From: Labia minor
Lineage: Eukaryota; Arthropoda; Insecta; Dermaptera; Spongiphoridae
Direction: 5' to 3'
NCBI GenBank assembly: GCA_963082975.1
Contig: OY720346.1
Span: 69,555,267 to 69,619,266 of the forward strand
Length of the DNA: 64,000 bases
Shown: piece by piece, positions 35,160 through 47,584 of the stretch
Position numbering within the stretch: the stretch's first letter is position 1
Layout of the letters: each line of letters starts with the position of its first letter
The notes under the pieces: generated by a model
Databases searched by the model: none
Told to the model about the DNA's origin: nothing
Seen by the model: only the letters and a program-made list of their open reading frames with translations
Made by a program: the position numbers and the translations under genes

Positions 35160-36165
35160 GAACCATAGGCGGAGGAAATATTAGGAGATATCATTGCGGG
35201 TTCAGGCCAAATCGACCAACATTAATTAAGATATTTTCATTATGACAGATATTAGGAACAAAACCGCGAATTCAATATTTCTGTTCACTAATTATTTGTA
35301 GACTTTAGTAAAACCTACGCATGACTCAATAGATCCGGATAAACTTTTTCAAATTTTCAATCTTCAAATTTCTCTTGAAGGTAGTAAAGAAAGAATAAGA
35401 TGCGGAAATCAATTGTAAAATATTAGGTTACTCAGACGACTTAAATATAATAGGAGATTCGGCAATTGCAATTACAGATAGCGAGGAAAATTTAATGGAG
35501 GTTTGAAATTAATAGTGATAAGAAAAAATATTTAGTAACAAAGAGGAAGAGTATTAACATACAAAATCTTAAGATGCAAAATGTAGAATTTGAATATGTA
35601 GAAAAATTGAATGTAATCACGAAGGATAATAATATTTGAGAAGAATTTAAATCGGGGTTGCAATCGGGAAACGCCTGTTATCTGCAATAAAGAGGCTTAT
35701 CTCTTCAAAATTATTATCAAAGGGAATATATAAAAAGATTATTTTGCCTGTTGCATTATATGGGTGGGAGGCATGGTCTATGACCCTTGGAGATGAGAGT
35801 AGATTCAGAGTATTTGAGAATAGGATTCTTCCCTGCATTTATTGGCCAAAGAAAGATGAGGTCACCGGGTATGAGGGAGACTGTATAACAAGAAATTGCA
35901 TGGCCTCTCTGCATCTTCAGAAATAGTTAGGGTTATAAAAGGGAAAAGTTGCGATAGGCAGGGCACGTGGCAAGAATGGGAGAGGAAAAAGATATTGGTG
36001 GGAAGACCGATTGGAAAACGTCCGCTTGGAAAACCAATGACGCGTAGGAAGGGACGTAAGAGAGATGGAATAAGGGCTCAGGATAGGGACACTTGGAGAA
36101 ATGTGGTTGTTGCGGCTAAGAACTTTAGAGTATCTTTGAGCCACATAGGTAGATAGATATAACAT
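35160..36165 (+). pseudogene. LINE reverse-transcriptase fragment captured in Helitron
   Basis: Decayed non-LTR retrotransposon RT. Upstream CGFRPNRPT (RT domain 3/4 region) near 35197; the catalytic YxDD box survives as GYSDDLNIIGDSAIAITDSE at about 35428-35487; then VEKLNVITKDNN, YGWEAWSMTLGDES, FRVFENRILP, KKDEVTG, and the C-terminal VGRPIGKRPLGKP, QDRDTWRNVVVAAKNFRV. Multiple frameshifts and stops. Ends at GTAGATAGATATAAC, probably the LINE 3' tail. RTE-like by overall motif pattern; tentative. Confidence 0.82.
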
Positions 36166-36679
36166 ATACAATAATAATATATATAATTAATATAGTGATT
36201 AAATTAAAATATATTTTTTAAATAAGAACACAAAAAGAAATGAATGTTTTATGTAATATACTGATTGAAACAATATGGATGAAAACCTTTTAATACTTTC
36301 AACCACCAAATACTATGTACAACTCGGGGGTACAGGGGGCGGAGCCCCCGTCTAGGTGTGAAGAGCGCCGAAGGCGCTCTGAGCAGCTAGTACTTTTATA
36401 AATCTTCCTCATAATAATATAATTTTATTATTGTGGCAATTCAAAATTAAAAGAAAATAATATTTAAATAATTTTTATTAAAAGATAAGTGAAAATTCTT
36501 AATAAATTAAATTTATTAGTTATTTTTGTTCATTTCATTTGAATAAAATTTGAAATAATAATCGAAAAAATAAATTAATTGAGAATTCTTAGTAAATTGT
36601 TGTTGTTTTTTTATTTAGGAAACATTTCCGATTTCTTAATTCTTCACTTTCCAATAAAAACACAAATAAATAGTTAATA

Positions 36680-37040
36680 TTGCTCGTGGCAACGTGATCG
36701 TTTATGCATTTGCATTTAATTATCACACACGTGTGCAAATGTACGCCGGAGCCGACTGATAGGTCACGCGCGCCTAATGGGGGCTCCGATAGGGGACTTC
36801 GAGGGGGACTTTGCCTTGGCATAACCATAAAGTCTCGATGATTAGTGGGTGTGTGTTGCATGGGGAGGGGAAGGCTTCCGCTAAACCGTTTGCCTGTTTG
36901 CAGCTGCAAGCTAATGCTTGCCCAATCGTTCTCCTCTTCGACTCGACAAAAATGATATTAAGATCATATGTCTTAATTACACTCATATGCCAGCCTTACA
37001 GAGGCTGGCCTTTGGTATTTCTCAAGAGAACCCCCCCTAA
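36680..37040. promoter_or_regulatory. Candidate cis-regulatory island
   Basis: Unique, G+C-richer block ~6 kb downstream of Jun. Contains ATTTGCAT (POU octamer, about 36709-36716), ACACGTGTG (E-box, about 36727-36735), a G-rich run, CAGCTG, and a hairpin GCCAGCCT-TACAG-AGGCTGGC (36990-37010). Overlapping frames on both strands (77-106 codons) show nothing I recognise. Regulatory role is inferred. Confidence 0.35.
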
Positions 37041-37265
37041 TTAATTTTTTTTCATAGATTAATTATCATTATTAGTTATAGTTTGTTATTTTTTATAAAA
37101 ATGATAATATGATCAGAATTTTATTAAAAATTATATAATCGTTCAAACAAATTCTGAAAATCTAAGCCTTAGGACATAAAACAAGAATACTAGACTAAAG
37201 ATTTTCACAAAATTTTTTAAAATTATTAAAACACTAAAAAATCATCAAGAAAGTCAAGGAACAAA

Positions 37266-37880
37266 ATGTATATATCTATCTCTGTGACTCTACGGAACTC
37301 GAAAGTTCTTAGCCGCAGCAACCACACTTCTCCAAGTGTCCTTATTCTGAGCCACAACCATCCAATCCCTACCCTCTCCCATCTCTCTCTCACGTCTCTT
37401 CTTATATTTTCCACACACCGCGTTCTTGGTCTTCTAAGCGGACGTTTCCCAATCGGTCTCCCCAAAAATATATATTTTTCGCCATTCTTTCTTCTCCCAT
37501 TCTAGCCACGTGCCCTGCCCTTCGCAGCCTTCTCGATTTTATAATTCTAACTATATCTGGAGATGCATAGAAGTCATGCAATTCCTCGTTATTCAGTCTC
37601 CGCAATTCCCTGGTGATCTCATCAATTTTTGGCCCATAAGAATCCTATTCTCAAATACTCTAAATCTACTCTCGTCTCCTAAGGTCATAGACCATGCCTC
37701 ACACCCATATAATATAACCGGCAAAATAATTGTTTTATATATTTTAATTTTAATTTCCTTTGATAATAATTTTGACGAGATAAGCCCCTTTACTGCATGA
37801 TAACAGACGTTACCTGATTATCCTGATTTAAATTCTTCTCGAATATTATATCCTTTATGATTACAGAACCTAAGTATTAA
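37266..37880 (-). pseudogene. LINE reverse-transcriptase 3' fragment
   Basis: Minus-strand C-terminal end of the same LINE family as in the Helitrons but not inside one. Readable pieces: YGCEAWSMTLGDESRFRVFE (near 37700), SRRLRRAGHVARMGEERMAK (about 37480-37540), GRPIGKRPLRRPRTRCVENI, and RTLGEVWLLRLRTFEF. Better preserved than the captured copies; ends with a GATAGATATATA tail. Broken into at least three frames. Confidence 0.8.
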
Positions 37881-38722
37881 AATATTTCTACATTTTCAAA
37901 TTCTAAACAAGAACCAAAATAAATGAATTAATGATTGATCAATAGTATTTTAAAAAAATTAAGTATATAAGAAAAAATAAATATTTGTTTATGTGAAAAA
38001 ATAATCAAATTCAATCTATTAAACTAGAAACAAACAATTAATTAATTGATCCCATTTAAAAAAATCTTATTAAGAATTATTATGTTTCATTATAAATATT
38101 TGATTGGTTTATAAATTAATATTGATTTTAAAATTAATTTAATTTATAAAAAAAATTAATTAAATTATACATTTATATTTATAAATTTGATATTTTTGAT
38201 TTCGTGTGTGGGTATCGGATGAAAACAGTGCTCACGCTCATTGGCCCTTGGGTAACTTCAAAGAGAGTAGAATAAACACGATTTATTATGAAAAGGTCCT
38301 TTTGTCTGTGTGTGTGTGGGGGGGGGGGTAAGGAAACCCACCTGACTTAAGGGTTTTTTTCCTTCTTTAGTTACAAAAACACTTTTTTTCTATTTTCAAG
38401 ATGAAATCAAGTCCAACTTCGAATTGGGTCAGGTAAACAAGAAATGATACAAGAAATTTATGAAAAGTCTTCCATTGATCTTCATGTTTACAACTCTGAT
38501 AATTTTATATTTTCACTTGATGAAGATTTTTCCAGTTTTATTGAATTTTTTAATTAAAAGAATTTAGCTATGATTAATATTTTATTTCTTAATTATATTG
38601 AATGTTTTTTCATACTATTAATTCATAGTAATTACTTAATTAAAATCATTTAATAGATGCATAAAATATTAACCAATTGTATACTCATCGTACTTTATAT
38701 AAAAGACATCGTGGTGGTATGT
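37881..38722. other. A+T-rich DNA
   Basis: Small complex patch at 38200-38350 with (GT)n and G10 (TGTGTGTGTGGGGGGGGGG-like). No gene. Confidence 0.35.
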
Positions 38723-38895
38723 TTGATATTTTTCTGTTGTCAAAAACAAACTACTAATCCAAAATGACTGATAATATCAACATATATGAGAAACATATGT
38801 GTACCAACATAACAAAATAATAAAATTTCGATAATCAAATGTACACACCCCGCAAAAATTTTTAAAATTCACCTTTTTTTTGAACAGACCTCGTA
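38723..38895 (-). mobile_element. Mariner 5'-end fragment
   Basis: Reverse copy of the 5' ~170 bp of the mariner at 21766 (AACAAACTACTAATCCAAAA, ACATATGTGTACCAACAT) ending in its terminal repeat GAACAGACCTCGTA. No coding part remains. Confidence 0.82.
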
Positions 38896-39790
38896 GGTAA
38901 ATTGCTAGAATTTAATACTATTTTAAATAATTATTTGTTTTTCATTGATAACAATTTCCTGAAATAAAATAGCATTTTGTATTCCTTTGAAGGACAAGTT
39001 GTTAAGGTTAATGATGAAATCGTTCATTTAACCTAGATAGGAATGTTCACAAACAAAGGAAACATTTGTTTGATTAAAAAAATTCAAATATCAACTATTA
39101 TCCCTTCATAAATTTGATCTTTTCTTTGTTCTTATTATGAAATTGAATTTCTAAACTATTTGTGGTTTAGTTTTCATTTTTTTAAAAATAAAATTTTTAT
39201 TAAACGTCTGTTATTTGACTTCATATCGTCCTTTAGCATGATTAATGGCAATTCAAGATGATAGCATGACTTGATATAACCATCTCTCTCTCCCTCTCTC
39301 TTTCTTAATTAAGTACCATTAATTTTAGAAGAAAATAATTATTCTTTTATATTTCTAATTAATAATTTTATATTTATGTTAATTTTTTCTATTATTTATA
39401 TTACTTCAAATGACTTTGAAAATGATGACATGTGTCATGTTGTTGTTTTATTGCAATTTATATTTGATATATTAAAATTAAAAATTTGTACTTTAAAAAT
39501 TAATTAAAATACAAAAAATAAATAATTATTGAAATAAGTAATTAGGTTTAAATTTAAAAAATTCAAAAAACTAATAAATTGATTTTATTTATATTTATAA
39601 CTAATAAAGTAATAAATTTATTGAATAACTAAAGAAACATCTTTTTTAGTCAGGGAGAACGCTTTTGATTATATGAAAAATTTGAGAACCACATAAAAAT
39701 AATTTATTTTTATAGAAGAAACAAAAAAATATATAGTACATGGCGTTTGTTAAAAATAAATAATGTTGATGGACACTAAGATGTTGATTA

Positions 39791-40006
39791 GATTGACTTT
39801 AGTGTGCCGCGGCACTTTAGTGTGCTTAAACTTTTTTTTCTAAATTTTCTCAAAATTTGGTTCTAAAAAAAATAAGGTAACCTGTTTTTGGGTCCACTTT
39901 TTTTTTCATATGGTAAACTTTTACACTTATCTTTTTCTTTGTGTGTCGCCAAATTTTTAAACCGGCAAAAGTGTGCCGCGGTAAAAAAAAAGGTTGAGAA
40001 TCACTG
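39791..40006 (-). mobile_element. hAT-type MITE, GTGCCGCGGCAC subfamily
   Basis: Right end, reversed, CAGTGATTCTCAACCTTTTT then ACCGCGGCACAC. The left outer tip is lost; the copy starts inside at TTTAGTGTGCCGCGGCACTT. Internal GTGTAAAAGTTTACCAT-type sequence is shared with 48754 and 59258. Confidence 0.78.
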
Positions 40007-40238
40007 TTATAGAGATTGATATTTTGATATATCTATATCTATATATATATATATAGATATAGATATATTATATTTGAAATTAACGATATAGAAAAATCAT
40101 TTCATAAAATTTCTGTCTAAAATTCATTAACTTTCTCTTTAATATTTCCAAATTCTGATATATATTTAAAGAAAAAAAAAATTAAATTAAAAATCTTTAA
40201 ATTATTTTATTGCTGAAATTAAGAAATTATTTTACTTA

Positions 40239-40640
40239 CTCCAAGTTGGTTGACAACCAATTTTAAAATTGTATGAAACTTTATAACTTTTAGTAGCTGG
40301 TTCACCGAGCCGCCGTTCAAATAATTTAAAAGAACAAACATAAATTTAAAAAAAATAGTCATAAAACATAATAATCACAGACTATCTAATGCACTGAAAG
40401 ACAGAAAAGTATGGCCTATACTTCGAAATTTTATTTTATTTATATTTATAATATTTTGTATTTAAGAAAGCGCTGCCTGGTGTACTTGCTGACGTCATTT
40501 AAATTTCCTATTTTAAATTAAGAAAAAACTAAAAAAGATGATTTTTCCGGAGGCTGAAATCAATACATATCGATTTTTCTTTATAAAATTTATCTATGGT
40601 GTGAATTTCAAAAAAAAATCCTTCGAACGGTCCAATATTT
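40239..40640 (+). repeat. C-related element
   Basis: Holds TGACGTCA (40490-40497), AAATTAAGAAAAAACTAAAA, GATGATTTTTCCGGAGG, AAATCGATATG-type block, and ATCTATGGTGTGAATTTC. Inverted relative of 54931-55330, with which it shares CATAAAAC...GACAGAAAAGTATGGCC. Confidence 0.72.
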
Positions 40641-40856
40641 CAAAAATATATAATTATATATACAATATGTGTATGTGTATATATTCATTCATTTAGGCTT
40701 GATTCAACTAAAAATCCATGATAATTTATCTTTATATATCAGGAACTTAAATATTGATGAATAAGTAATGTGGTTATTAAGATATCCACTTCCGTTAAAA
40801 ATATAAAAATATTTTATCTCTTAATCATCAATAAACCAACGATACTTTATATATAA

Positions 40857-40891
<35 letters not shown>

Positions 40892-41027
40892 TTTTAATAT
40901 TGATATGTATAAATTAAAAAAATACTTTGTTAAATATTTCCTTTCAAGATACCAAAGGTAAACGAAATTTATCAGATAATGAACTTCCCCTCTTTGATAA
41001 ATTAATTTCATATAATTAATATATATA

Positions 41028-41062
<35 letters not shown>

Positions 41063-41646
41063 TAGTTAACCTTGGCCTTCCATCTAAGTGAGAACAAATA
41101 TTCAAAGTCGAGACCATGTCGTTTGTTTGGATCTCCACTTGACCTTCAAACTAAATAGTCCTTTATTTAAACATACTATAAATCTATAAAGATAATATAT
41201 ATACCTGTTCATTGATTTAAAATTTTAGAAATATATTTTAAAAATTTGGATTATAGAGTTCAGTATAGAAAAATAACAAATATTCTAACTATTCAATCAT
41301 TCTGTTAATTTCAGATTTAATTTAAATTTTATATAAAACTCCTTAGACTTATGCAACCAAAATTTTTTTGTTTTTATAAATTTAATTATGGGAAAAAATT
41401 GGTAAATATTTCCAAAGGTAAAATTAATAATTAATTTGAAAATGATTAATATCATTGAAATCTGTGTTTGGTGATTCAATCGATCATCTTAATGACATTA
41501 CTATAATATAGTATAGTATAATATTAGTAAAATATATTTTTAAATTATAAAATTTCAAGATTTATAACCAAAAACTATTGTTCAAAATCAACGATTAAAA
41601 TAATATATAAGTTATAGTAAAATATAAAAAAAATAATTAAATTTTT
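40641..41646. other. A+T-rich DNA with TA arrays
   Basis: (TA)n runs at about 40860-40890 and 41032-41058. Mixed patch at 41065-41160 (GGCCTTCCATCTAAGTGAG). No gene. Confidence 0.4.
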
Positions 41647-42185
41647 GGTAATTGTGTAGTCTAACCGATGTGTCATGGATTTGGATAAAACTTTACCACG
41701 GGGGAGATTCCTTTTTGGATATAAAACAAACTTTCCTTAAGTAGTATGTGGCGGTCGTTTCTAGTTTACGAAATAAAAATTATTAAAGTTTGCATATAAA
41801 CTATTTATGAATGAGCAGCCATTTAATAATGTTTTATTGACTAATTCAGTAATTATTAACTTATTCACTAATTTTTGGTTAAAAAGTTAGAAGATTAAAA
41901 AAAATTAATTAATTAAATAATTTTCCTATATCCAAACCGAACTTATATATATAAAAAAAAAAAAACAGAAAATAGTGGAACCCTCTGGTGGTTAAATAAT
42001 AAAACATGGTAGCTAAATAGAATATCAATGGATTTATATGCAACCTTAATAATTTTTTTCTCGTAAACTAGAAGCGACAACCACACATACTGTATAAGAA
42101 AAGTTTATTTGGAATTAAAAAAGGAATCTCCCCTGGTAAAGTTTTATCCAAACCCATGTCACATCGGTTAGACTAAACAATTACC
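41647..42185 (-). mobile_element. FB-type fold-back MITE, copy 3 (Q left, P right)
   Basis: Inverted arms begin GGTAATTGTGTAGTCTAACC and end in its near-complement. The right module P holds ACCCTCTGGTGG at 41980-41991, which on the minus strand reads CCACCAGAGGGT, the best CTCF-core match in the family. Flanks AAATTTTT and AATTTTTT look like a degraded 8-bp duplication. Confidence 0.82.
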
Positions 42186-43089
42186 AATTTTTTTAATTTT
42201 ATAAAAAATTTTTGATAACAATTATTTTTTTATTTACTAAATATATTTAAAATATATTCAAACTTTAGTTATGATTCAGATATTCCATTGACTTTAGTTT
42301 GATTGTATAAACAAATATCTAATTCAGTTTTATTATTTTTCAAATTCTTTGCATATAGTATTCTGTATACATTTTCCCATTTCCACCTGACAGGTGTTTG
42401 TCTTTATGTTTGTTTTTACTTCTACACTTGAGCTAGTAAATTGAGTCACCAGTCAGTTCTTATCTTATCAACTTCAGGTTGGTTTCCTTTCTTTCTAATT
42501 TCATAACGTCTTTGAAATATCAAACAAAAAAGCTTTATACTGACAAAAAATATTTTAGTATATAATGAATATATAGAAATTGAAAAGTATACACACACAT
42601 TTAATTCTATTACATTTTATCTTTTACCTTTATATACATATATATATTTTCTCTCTACATAAACATTAAACATTATATATATATATATACTATCTGATAA
42701 CATTTGCTTTTGTTTACAATATGATTCAATATATAAATATGTCAAATGTTTAGTTTTTTTTAAATAAATTCCAATTATTAAATGTAATTTGATATTCTTT
42801 TGTTATTATTATTAACAGTAATATGTCTTTTTTAGTTAATTTCTTAGAATCTGTTTTGAAATTTGGCACAACACAACCAATTTTATATATAACACATTCA
42901 GTTTAACTTTAAAAATAAAAAAAAACATACCTAGTTAAGTATATATAAACTAGTTTAACTAGAAGATTTCAAATAAAAGTTCATTGAAATAATTAATAAT
43001 ATAATAATAATATTAAATATTAAATAAATATTTATAAGAATATATTATATAAACAAAATTGAATTTAATAAAACTATTTTTTAAATAAA
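42186..43089. other. A+T-rich DNA
   Basis: Mixed patch at 42360-42500 (CCACCTGACAGGTG, a CACCTG-containing palindrome, about 42385-42397). No coding frame. Confidence 0.35.
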
Positions 43090-43600
43090 AATGAGCTGTG
43101 GACAGACACAGAACCCACCAACGATTTGAAATAAATTAATTTCCAAAAAACATTATATATATTTATATATATAATTATAAAGTATCAATAAATATTTATT
43201 TTAGAAAATTGAATTAAAATGACTAAATTATATTATCTTGGTTTATATATTTAGTTTAATTACTCAATTATTAATTACTACTAAATTTTAAGTGAAATAT
43301 TTTCCGACAATGAATATAAAATTAATTCTTTGGAAACTATCACTTCCGTTTTCCAGATATTCGCCAAAATTTGATGAATTCATGCTCCTGCTGCATTAAG
43401 TAAATATATCAAATTTTATCAATATCCCTTAAGTCGTTCGAGCTGTACGCGTCCATACGGACACATTATGGACAGACTGATGGACGTATTGCCAGACATC
43501 ATGCTAAAATACTTTCTTCTGTTAACAAAATGATTCGTGGAGAAATGTGAAAACAATACCTTCCCTTCCTATCGTCGGTCGGTAAAACACTCGGTAAAGT
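43090..43600 (+). repeat. Mosaic of C and Helitron-body fragments
   Basis: 43090-43140 resembles the C left end (GAGCTGTGGACAGACACAGA); 43200-43290 matches the Helitron body near 34150-34230 (AATTAAAATGACTAAATTAT); 43320-43590 is the reverse of the extra segment in the C element at 22.9 kb and ends CTATCGTCGGTCGGTAAAAC. Confidence 0.65.
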
Positions 43601-44049
43601 TTCAGGTTGATTGATACATTTCCGATATGCATTTAAGAAGAAGCAAGCTTTGAATTACAAATTATTTCTATTTAGATTTATATAAAATCTATAAAATTGC
43701 ATTTATCAGTCGTTATTTTTATGAAATGTAATAAATTCTATTGTATTCTTAATTTGTAAGGAAATTGTCTTAAATGAAAACTTATTAATAAGCAAAAAAT
43801 CTAAAGAAATAAGTAAATGACCTTTAGTTCACAATTGCTGTTGTTTTTTAAAATGAATTGATTCGCTGAATCAGCTATTATATAATCCCATTTTATGCTC
43901 TTGATGTTAGGATTGATCATTTAGGCAGTAGAAATTAAAATAGATAAAGAAAAATATATATCAAGTCGACACACACACACACACAACGACTGACTCATTC
44001 CAAACGATATGTTTCGCATATATTTTAATTGAATTAATTGAGTCGAATA

Positions 44050-44480
44050 AACATGCAATTTATAAAAGAACAACCTGTGACGTTTTAGGAGAATTTGTTT
44101 TGGCTCATCTCCTGGACCACCCGTTCGTTTTTTCTTCTTCCGATTTATTATTTTTTTTTTCCTTATTTATATAACAATTGACGATAAATGACTAGAAGGA
44201 AAATTACCAGAAAATTTTCGTTTGTACAGTTAACCAACCACTTTTGTGATCGTATCGTATGGATATTCTCAGTTCGAAAGTCACCCATCAAGATTGGAGA
44301 AGTCAAACTTCGCTCGTCATAAAATGGATGTGTTTTTTTTTGCAAAGGGGAAAGTGGGACGAAGTGAACCCGGAGCTGGGCGAATTGCCCGATGAATGAC
44401 TCATCCGTGGATGCCAGGGGGCAGTGATATGGCTCGGAAGCAAACAAGCCAAACAGCTCTAAATAACCTCTTGAGTTCCC
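44050..44480. promoter_or_regulatory. Candidate cis-regulatory island with AP-1 site
   Basis: Complex, non-repeated sequence with consensus AP-1 TGACTCA at 44397-44403, GCAAACAAGCCAAACA (forkhead-like, about 44439-44454), and CTAAATAA. A 94-codon minus-strand frame (44163-44447) has no recognised domain. Regulatory reading is inference; a noncoding or fast-evolving exon is the alternative. Confidence 0.35.
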
Positions 44481-45064
44481 ACCAAAACACTCCTTTTTGT
44501 ATTTATTAAAATATATAGAACCAATATAATCAACCGTTTTATATTCTTCTCTTATTTATGTTGTTGCGTTAACATTCAATGCAAATAGAAGCAGTTTATT
44601 ATAAAATTATATTACAAAGAGAATTTGGAAAAGACAAATTAGCAAGGAAAAGTTTTTGTTAAGGGTTTTCCCAAAAGACCTTTTGGGTTAATGAATGAAT
44701 AGAGCGCACGACCTAACAATCATTCTCAATTTCAACCCTGTTTACCTGAAGTGAAAAAGGAAAAGTTAAAAAATGTCTCTTTCTAAGAAATTGATTTCAA
44801 ACAACACCGTTAGCTTACAAGGTTATTCACCTAAAACCCATTCGAATATTAATTTTTAACTGTTAACCTATTTATATATTTATATATATATTGTGATATA
44901 TATATATATATGTATAATTATAGTGAAAATTTATTGAGGGAGTCTTTGTCCTTATGGTCCTCCACTCACAGAAGTACACTTCTCTAAATTTTAATTCAAA
45001 TTGAGATTTACCGAAAGAGGCATATATATATATTTATTTATTTAATGATTTATATTTATATATA

Positions 45065-45500
45065 TACTAGCCGTTCACGGCATCATATATGCGGCATAAA
45101 ACTCTTCTTAGAGGGACAGGCGGCTTCTAGCCGCACGAGATTGATTAATAATAATAATTTATAGGAAATTGTGTTTCAAATAATTACAAAACAACACAAT
45201 GTTTAAATATAAAATTAATAACTTTATTCAAATCGTCGTAAATTTTTTTTTTATTTTTTATTTTGAATATTTAATAATAACAAAACAAAATTTTTAAAAA
45301 ATGAAGTTAGTAACAAATTAATAATTTTGATAGATTTATTTTTGTTTGTTATGTTTAATAAATTCTCTTCTTTTATGATAAAAAAATAATATTAATATCA
45401 AAAATGAGAATATTTGAATTTGTATTTCAAATTTTTTTTTTAATTTTAAATTCTATAAAAATTGTAAATTGTAAAATTCTAAATATGTAGTTTTTATGCC
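45065..45500 (-). repeat. F repeat, copy 1 (CTAG plus hairpin end)
   Basis: Starts TATA|CTAGCCGTTCACGGC, which in reverse is a short hairpin running into CTAG|T, as at a Helitron 3' end. A second hairpin GCGGCT-TCT-AGCCGC follows (about 45123-45135). The A+T-rich body is an inverted match to 51440-51845. Confidence 0.65.
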
Positions 45501-45772
45501 AAAAATGAATAAACATATTTCATAAATATTTAATATTTAATAAACATATTTAACTTCATATATACATACATAGGATATTATATATATTGATGATAGGCTT
45601 TTTAATTTCTCTGTTTCATTGTTAAGCAATCCGGAAGAGGTTCTTTTTTATATTCATTGATATCTCGTGCTTAATTTGAAATTAAAAAGCTTATTTTGAT
45701 AAAATATCTATCAAATGGTCATTACTGGTATAGTGGTCAACTACTGGTACGTTTAACCTATATTTATATTTA

Positions 45773-45807
<35 letters not shown>

Positions 45808-46969
45808 CTATGAAAAATTTAGGCTATTAAAAATTAACGTTCATCAAACTAGCATATTCATATATATTCATATATATATATTCATTAAAAGAGTATATTG
45901 AGGCCATTGATCTCTACTCATTAAAATAAAATTCGAATGTATTGAATTGCCAAGAGAAATAAATGACTTAATCTAAACAAAAGATTTTTTTTCCATTAAT
46001 TTACCAATGATAACGTCACACACACAATTTGGCCAAATCTCTTAACCTTATATCATTTAACAAAGACAATACGTTTATAATTTGAATTTATTAAATATTA
46101 TTCCTTTTATGTGGGTATATAAACAAAACAAAAAAAAAACTCCAGTTTATTGATTGATCCATCAATCATGATTCGTGTTTTTAATTGAAATTTCACTTTC
46201 ACTTAATCAAACCCTTATCTTATTTATCATTATCTTATTTCCTATATTTTATTAAGTATATATTTCATAATAAATTCATTCTAAGAAAATTTTATCATAC
46301 GTAATCAAAATCATATTTGTTTAATTAGATGATAATATAAATAATAACAAGGATTAGTCTAAAACTATGTAATAATTCATTGGTTTTTGAAATGAAAAAC
46401 TAAAATAAAATTTATATCAATATCAAACGGGTTTTATTTATAAAATGTCACTGAATTTTTCAATAAAAAGTTTTGAGTGTTTCTTAAAAATGAATGATTT
46501 CTTAATTGAACATTAATTAATATTATTTTTTTAATAATTAATTTCTTTTAATCTGCTGGTCCTTTTTGTTTTAAAATACCAATTAAAATAAACAGAAAAG
46601 TTTAATTTATTAATATGTACTGTATGAAGAATATATTAAATATTTTGTCCAATCTTATCTACATTTATGTATCTAATTTACATATTTTTTTTGTTATATA
46701 TATAATACTTTTGACTTCAGTACATGTAATATATCATTTTTTGTATACAAATAATAATTTTATTTTTATAATGGCATAACAAGTTTAATACAGATTGATT
46801 GATGTGGCGAAAAGTAACACAATGCTTAAAAGTTTTAGTGGATTTTCAAGACAATTGAATAAAGAACAAAATTGTGGAGTGAGGACAATTTTTCAAAGAA
46901 TACTCGTGTAGTTATGGGGTTAATAGTAGACAAAAAAAATAAATAAATTTGTTTTCTTTCTATTTATAC
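45501..46969. other. A+T-rich DNA with a TA array
   Basis: (TA)n at about 45776-45804 and TATATTCA repeats near 45855-45890. A short non-repeat patch at 45610-45760. No gene. Confidence 0.4.
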
Positions 46970-47584
46970 ATAAGAGGTCATGATTATCGAAATTTTTTTT
47001 TTGTTATCTTAGTACACATATGTTTCATATATGTTGACATTATTAGCCATTTTGGATTAGTAGTTTATTTTTAGAAACTGAAAAAGTTAGTCACGTTTTG
47101 TGTGTACTTCGATATTTTACTTAAAAAAAATAAGGAATACTACAAGGAAGTGAAGGAATACAGCTCAAACGATTGGAATTTTGGAAAAACAAATCATGGA
47201 TTCTGCAACACGATAATGCACCAGCTCACACATCATTGCTTTTTCGTGATTTTTTGGCCAAAAACAACACCGTAATCATGCCTCGAACACCGTATTCACC
47301 AGATTTCGCTCCCTGCGATTTTTCCCTATTCCCAAAACTAAAGAGACCAATGAAAGGAAAGCGTTTTGCCACAATTGATGAGATAAAGTCGGATTCGAAG
47401 AACGAGCTGATGGCTATACCGAAAGCGCATTTCAGAAGTGCTTCGACGATTGGAAGAAGAGCTGGCATAAGTTCATTATATCTGAGGGGAATTATTTAGT
47501 AGGGGACAAAATGGATATGGATGAATAAATAAATACTTTTCTAAATAAATCCAAATTCACCTTTTCTTTTGAACAAACATCGTA
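46970..47584 (+). mobile_element. Mariner deletion derivative, copy 2
   Basis: Same family and same internal breakpoint (AAAAATAAGGAATACTACAA) as 21766-22432. The left terminal repeat is eroded to TAAGAGGTCATGATTATCG; the right end CTTTTCTTTTGAACAAACAT is intact. Confidence 0.87.
47146..47515 (+). pseudogene. Mariner transposase, C-terminal half
   Basis: Reads LEFWKNKSWILQHDNAPAHT with the second Asp, then PYSPDFAPCDFSLFPKLKRP with the third Asp at DD34D spacing, and KGKRFATIDEIKSDSKNELM. The frame slips at IPKAHFRSAS, where the next frame gives HFRKCFDDWKK-type sequence. N-terminal half absent. Confidence 0.87.

Larger units (their letters stand above)
33487..36390 (+). mobile_element. Helitron-like element, apparently complete, non-autonomous
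   Basis: 5' end A|TCTATATATATAAAA. The 3' end has the hairpin GAGCGCC-GAA-GGCGCTC, seven bases, then CTAG|T. It sits between A and T with no target duplication, as Helitrons do. 2904 bp. Inside in order: (GTCT)n, a conserved ACCGATTTCTTTGAAAT block, A+T-rich body, a LINE RT segment (35160-36165), and a G+C-rich tail with a second hairpin (GGGGGC-GGA-GCCCCC). No Rep/helicase frame was seen. Confidence 0.8.

Noticed and set aside
33487-36390. Autonomous Helitron with Rep/helicase
   Set aside because: No Rep HUH or Pif1-like helicase frame was found; only RT debris is present.
36589-37044. Open frames of 70-106 codons on both strands
   Set aside because: They overlap each other in several frames and resemble nothing known.
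44163-44447. 94-codon minus-strand frame as a gene
   Set aside because: No signal peptide, domain or splice context recognised; better kept as part of a candidate regulatory island.
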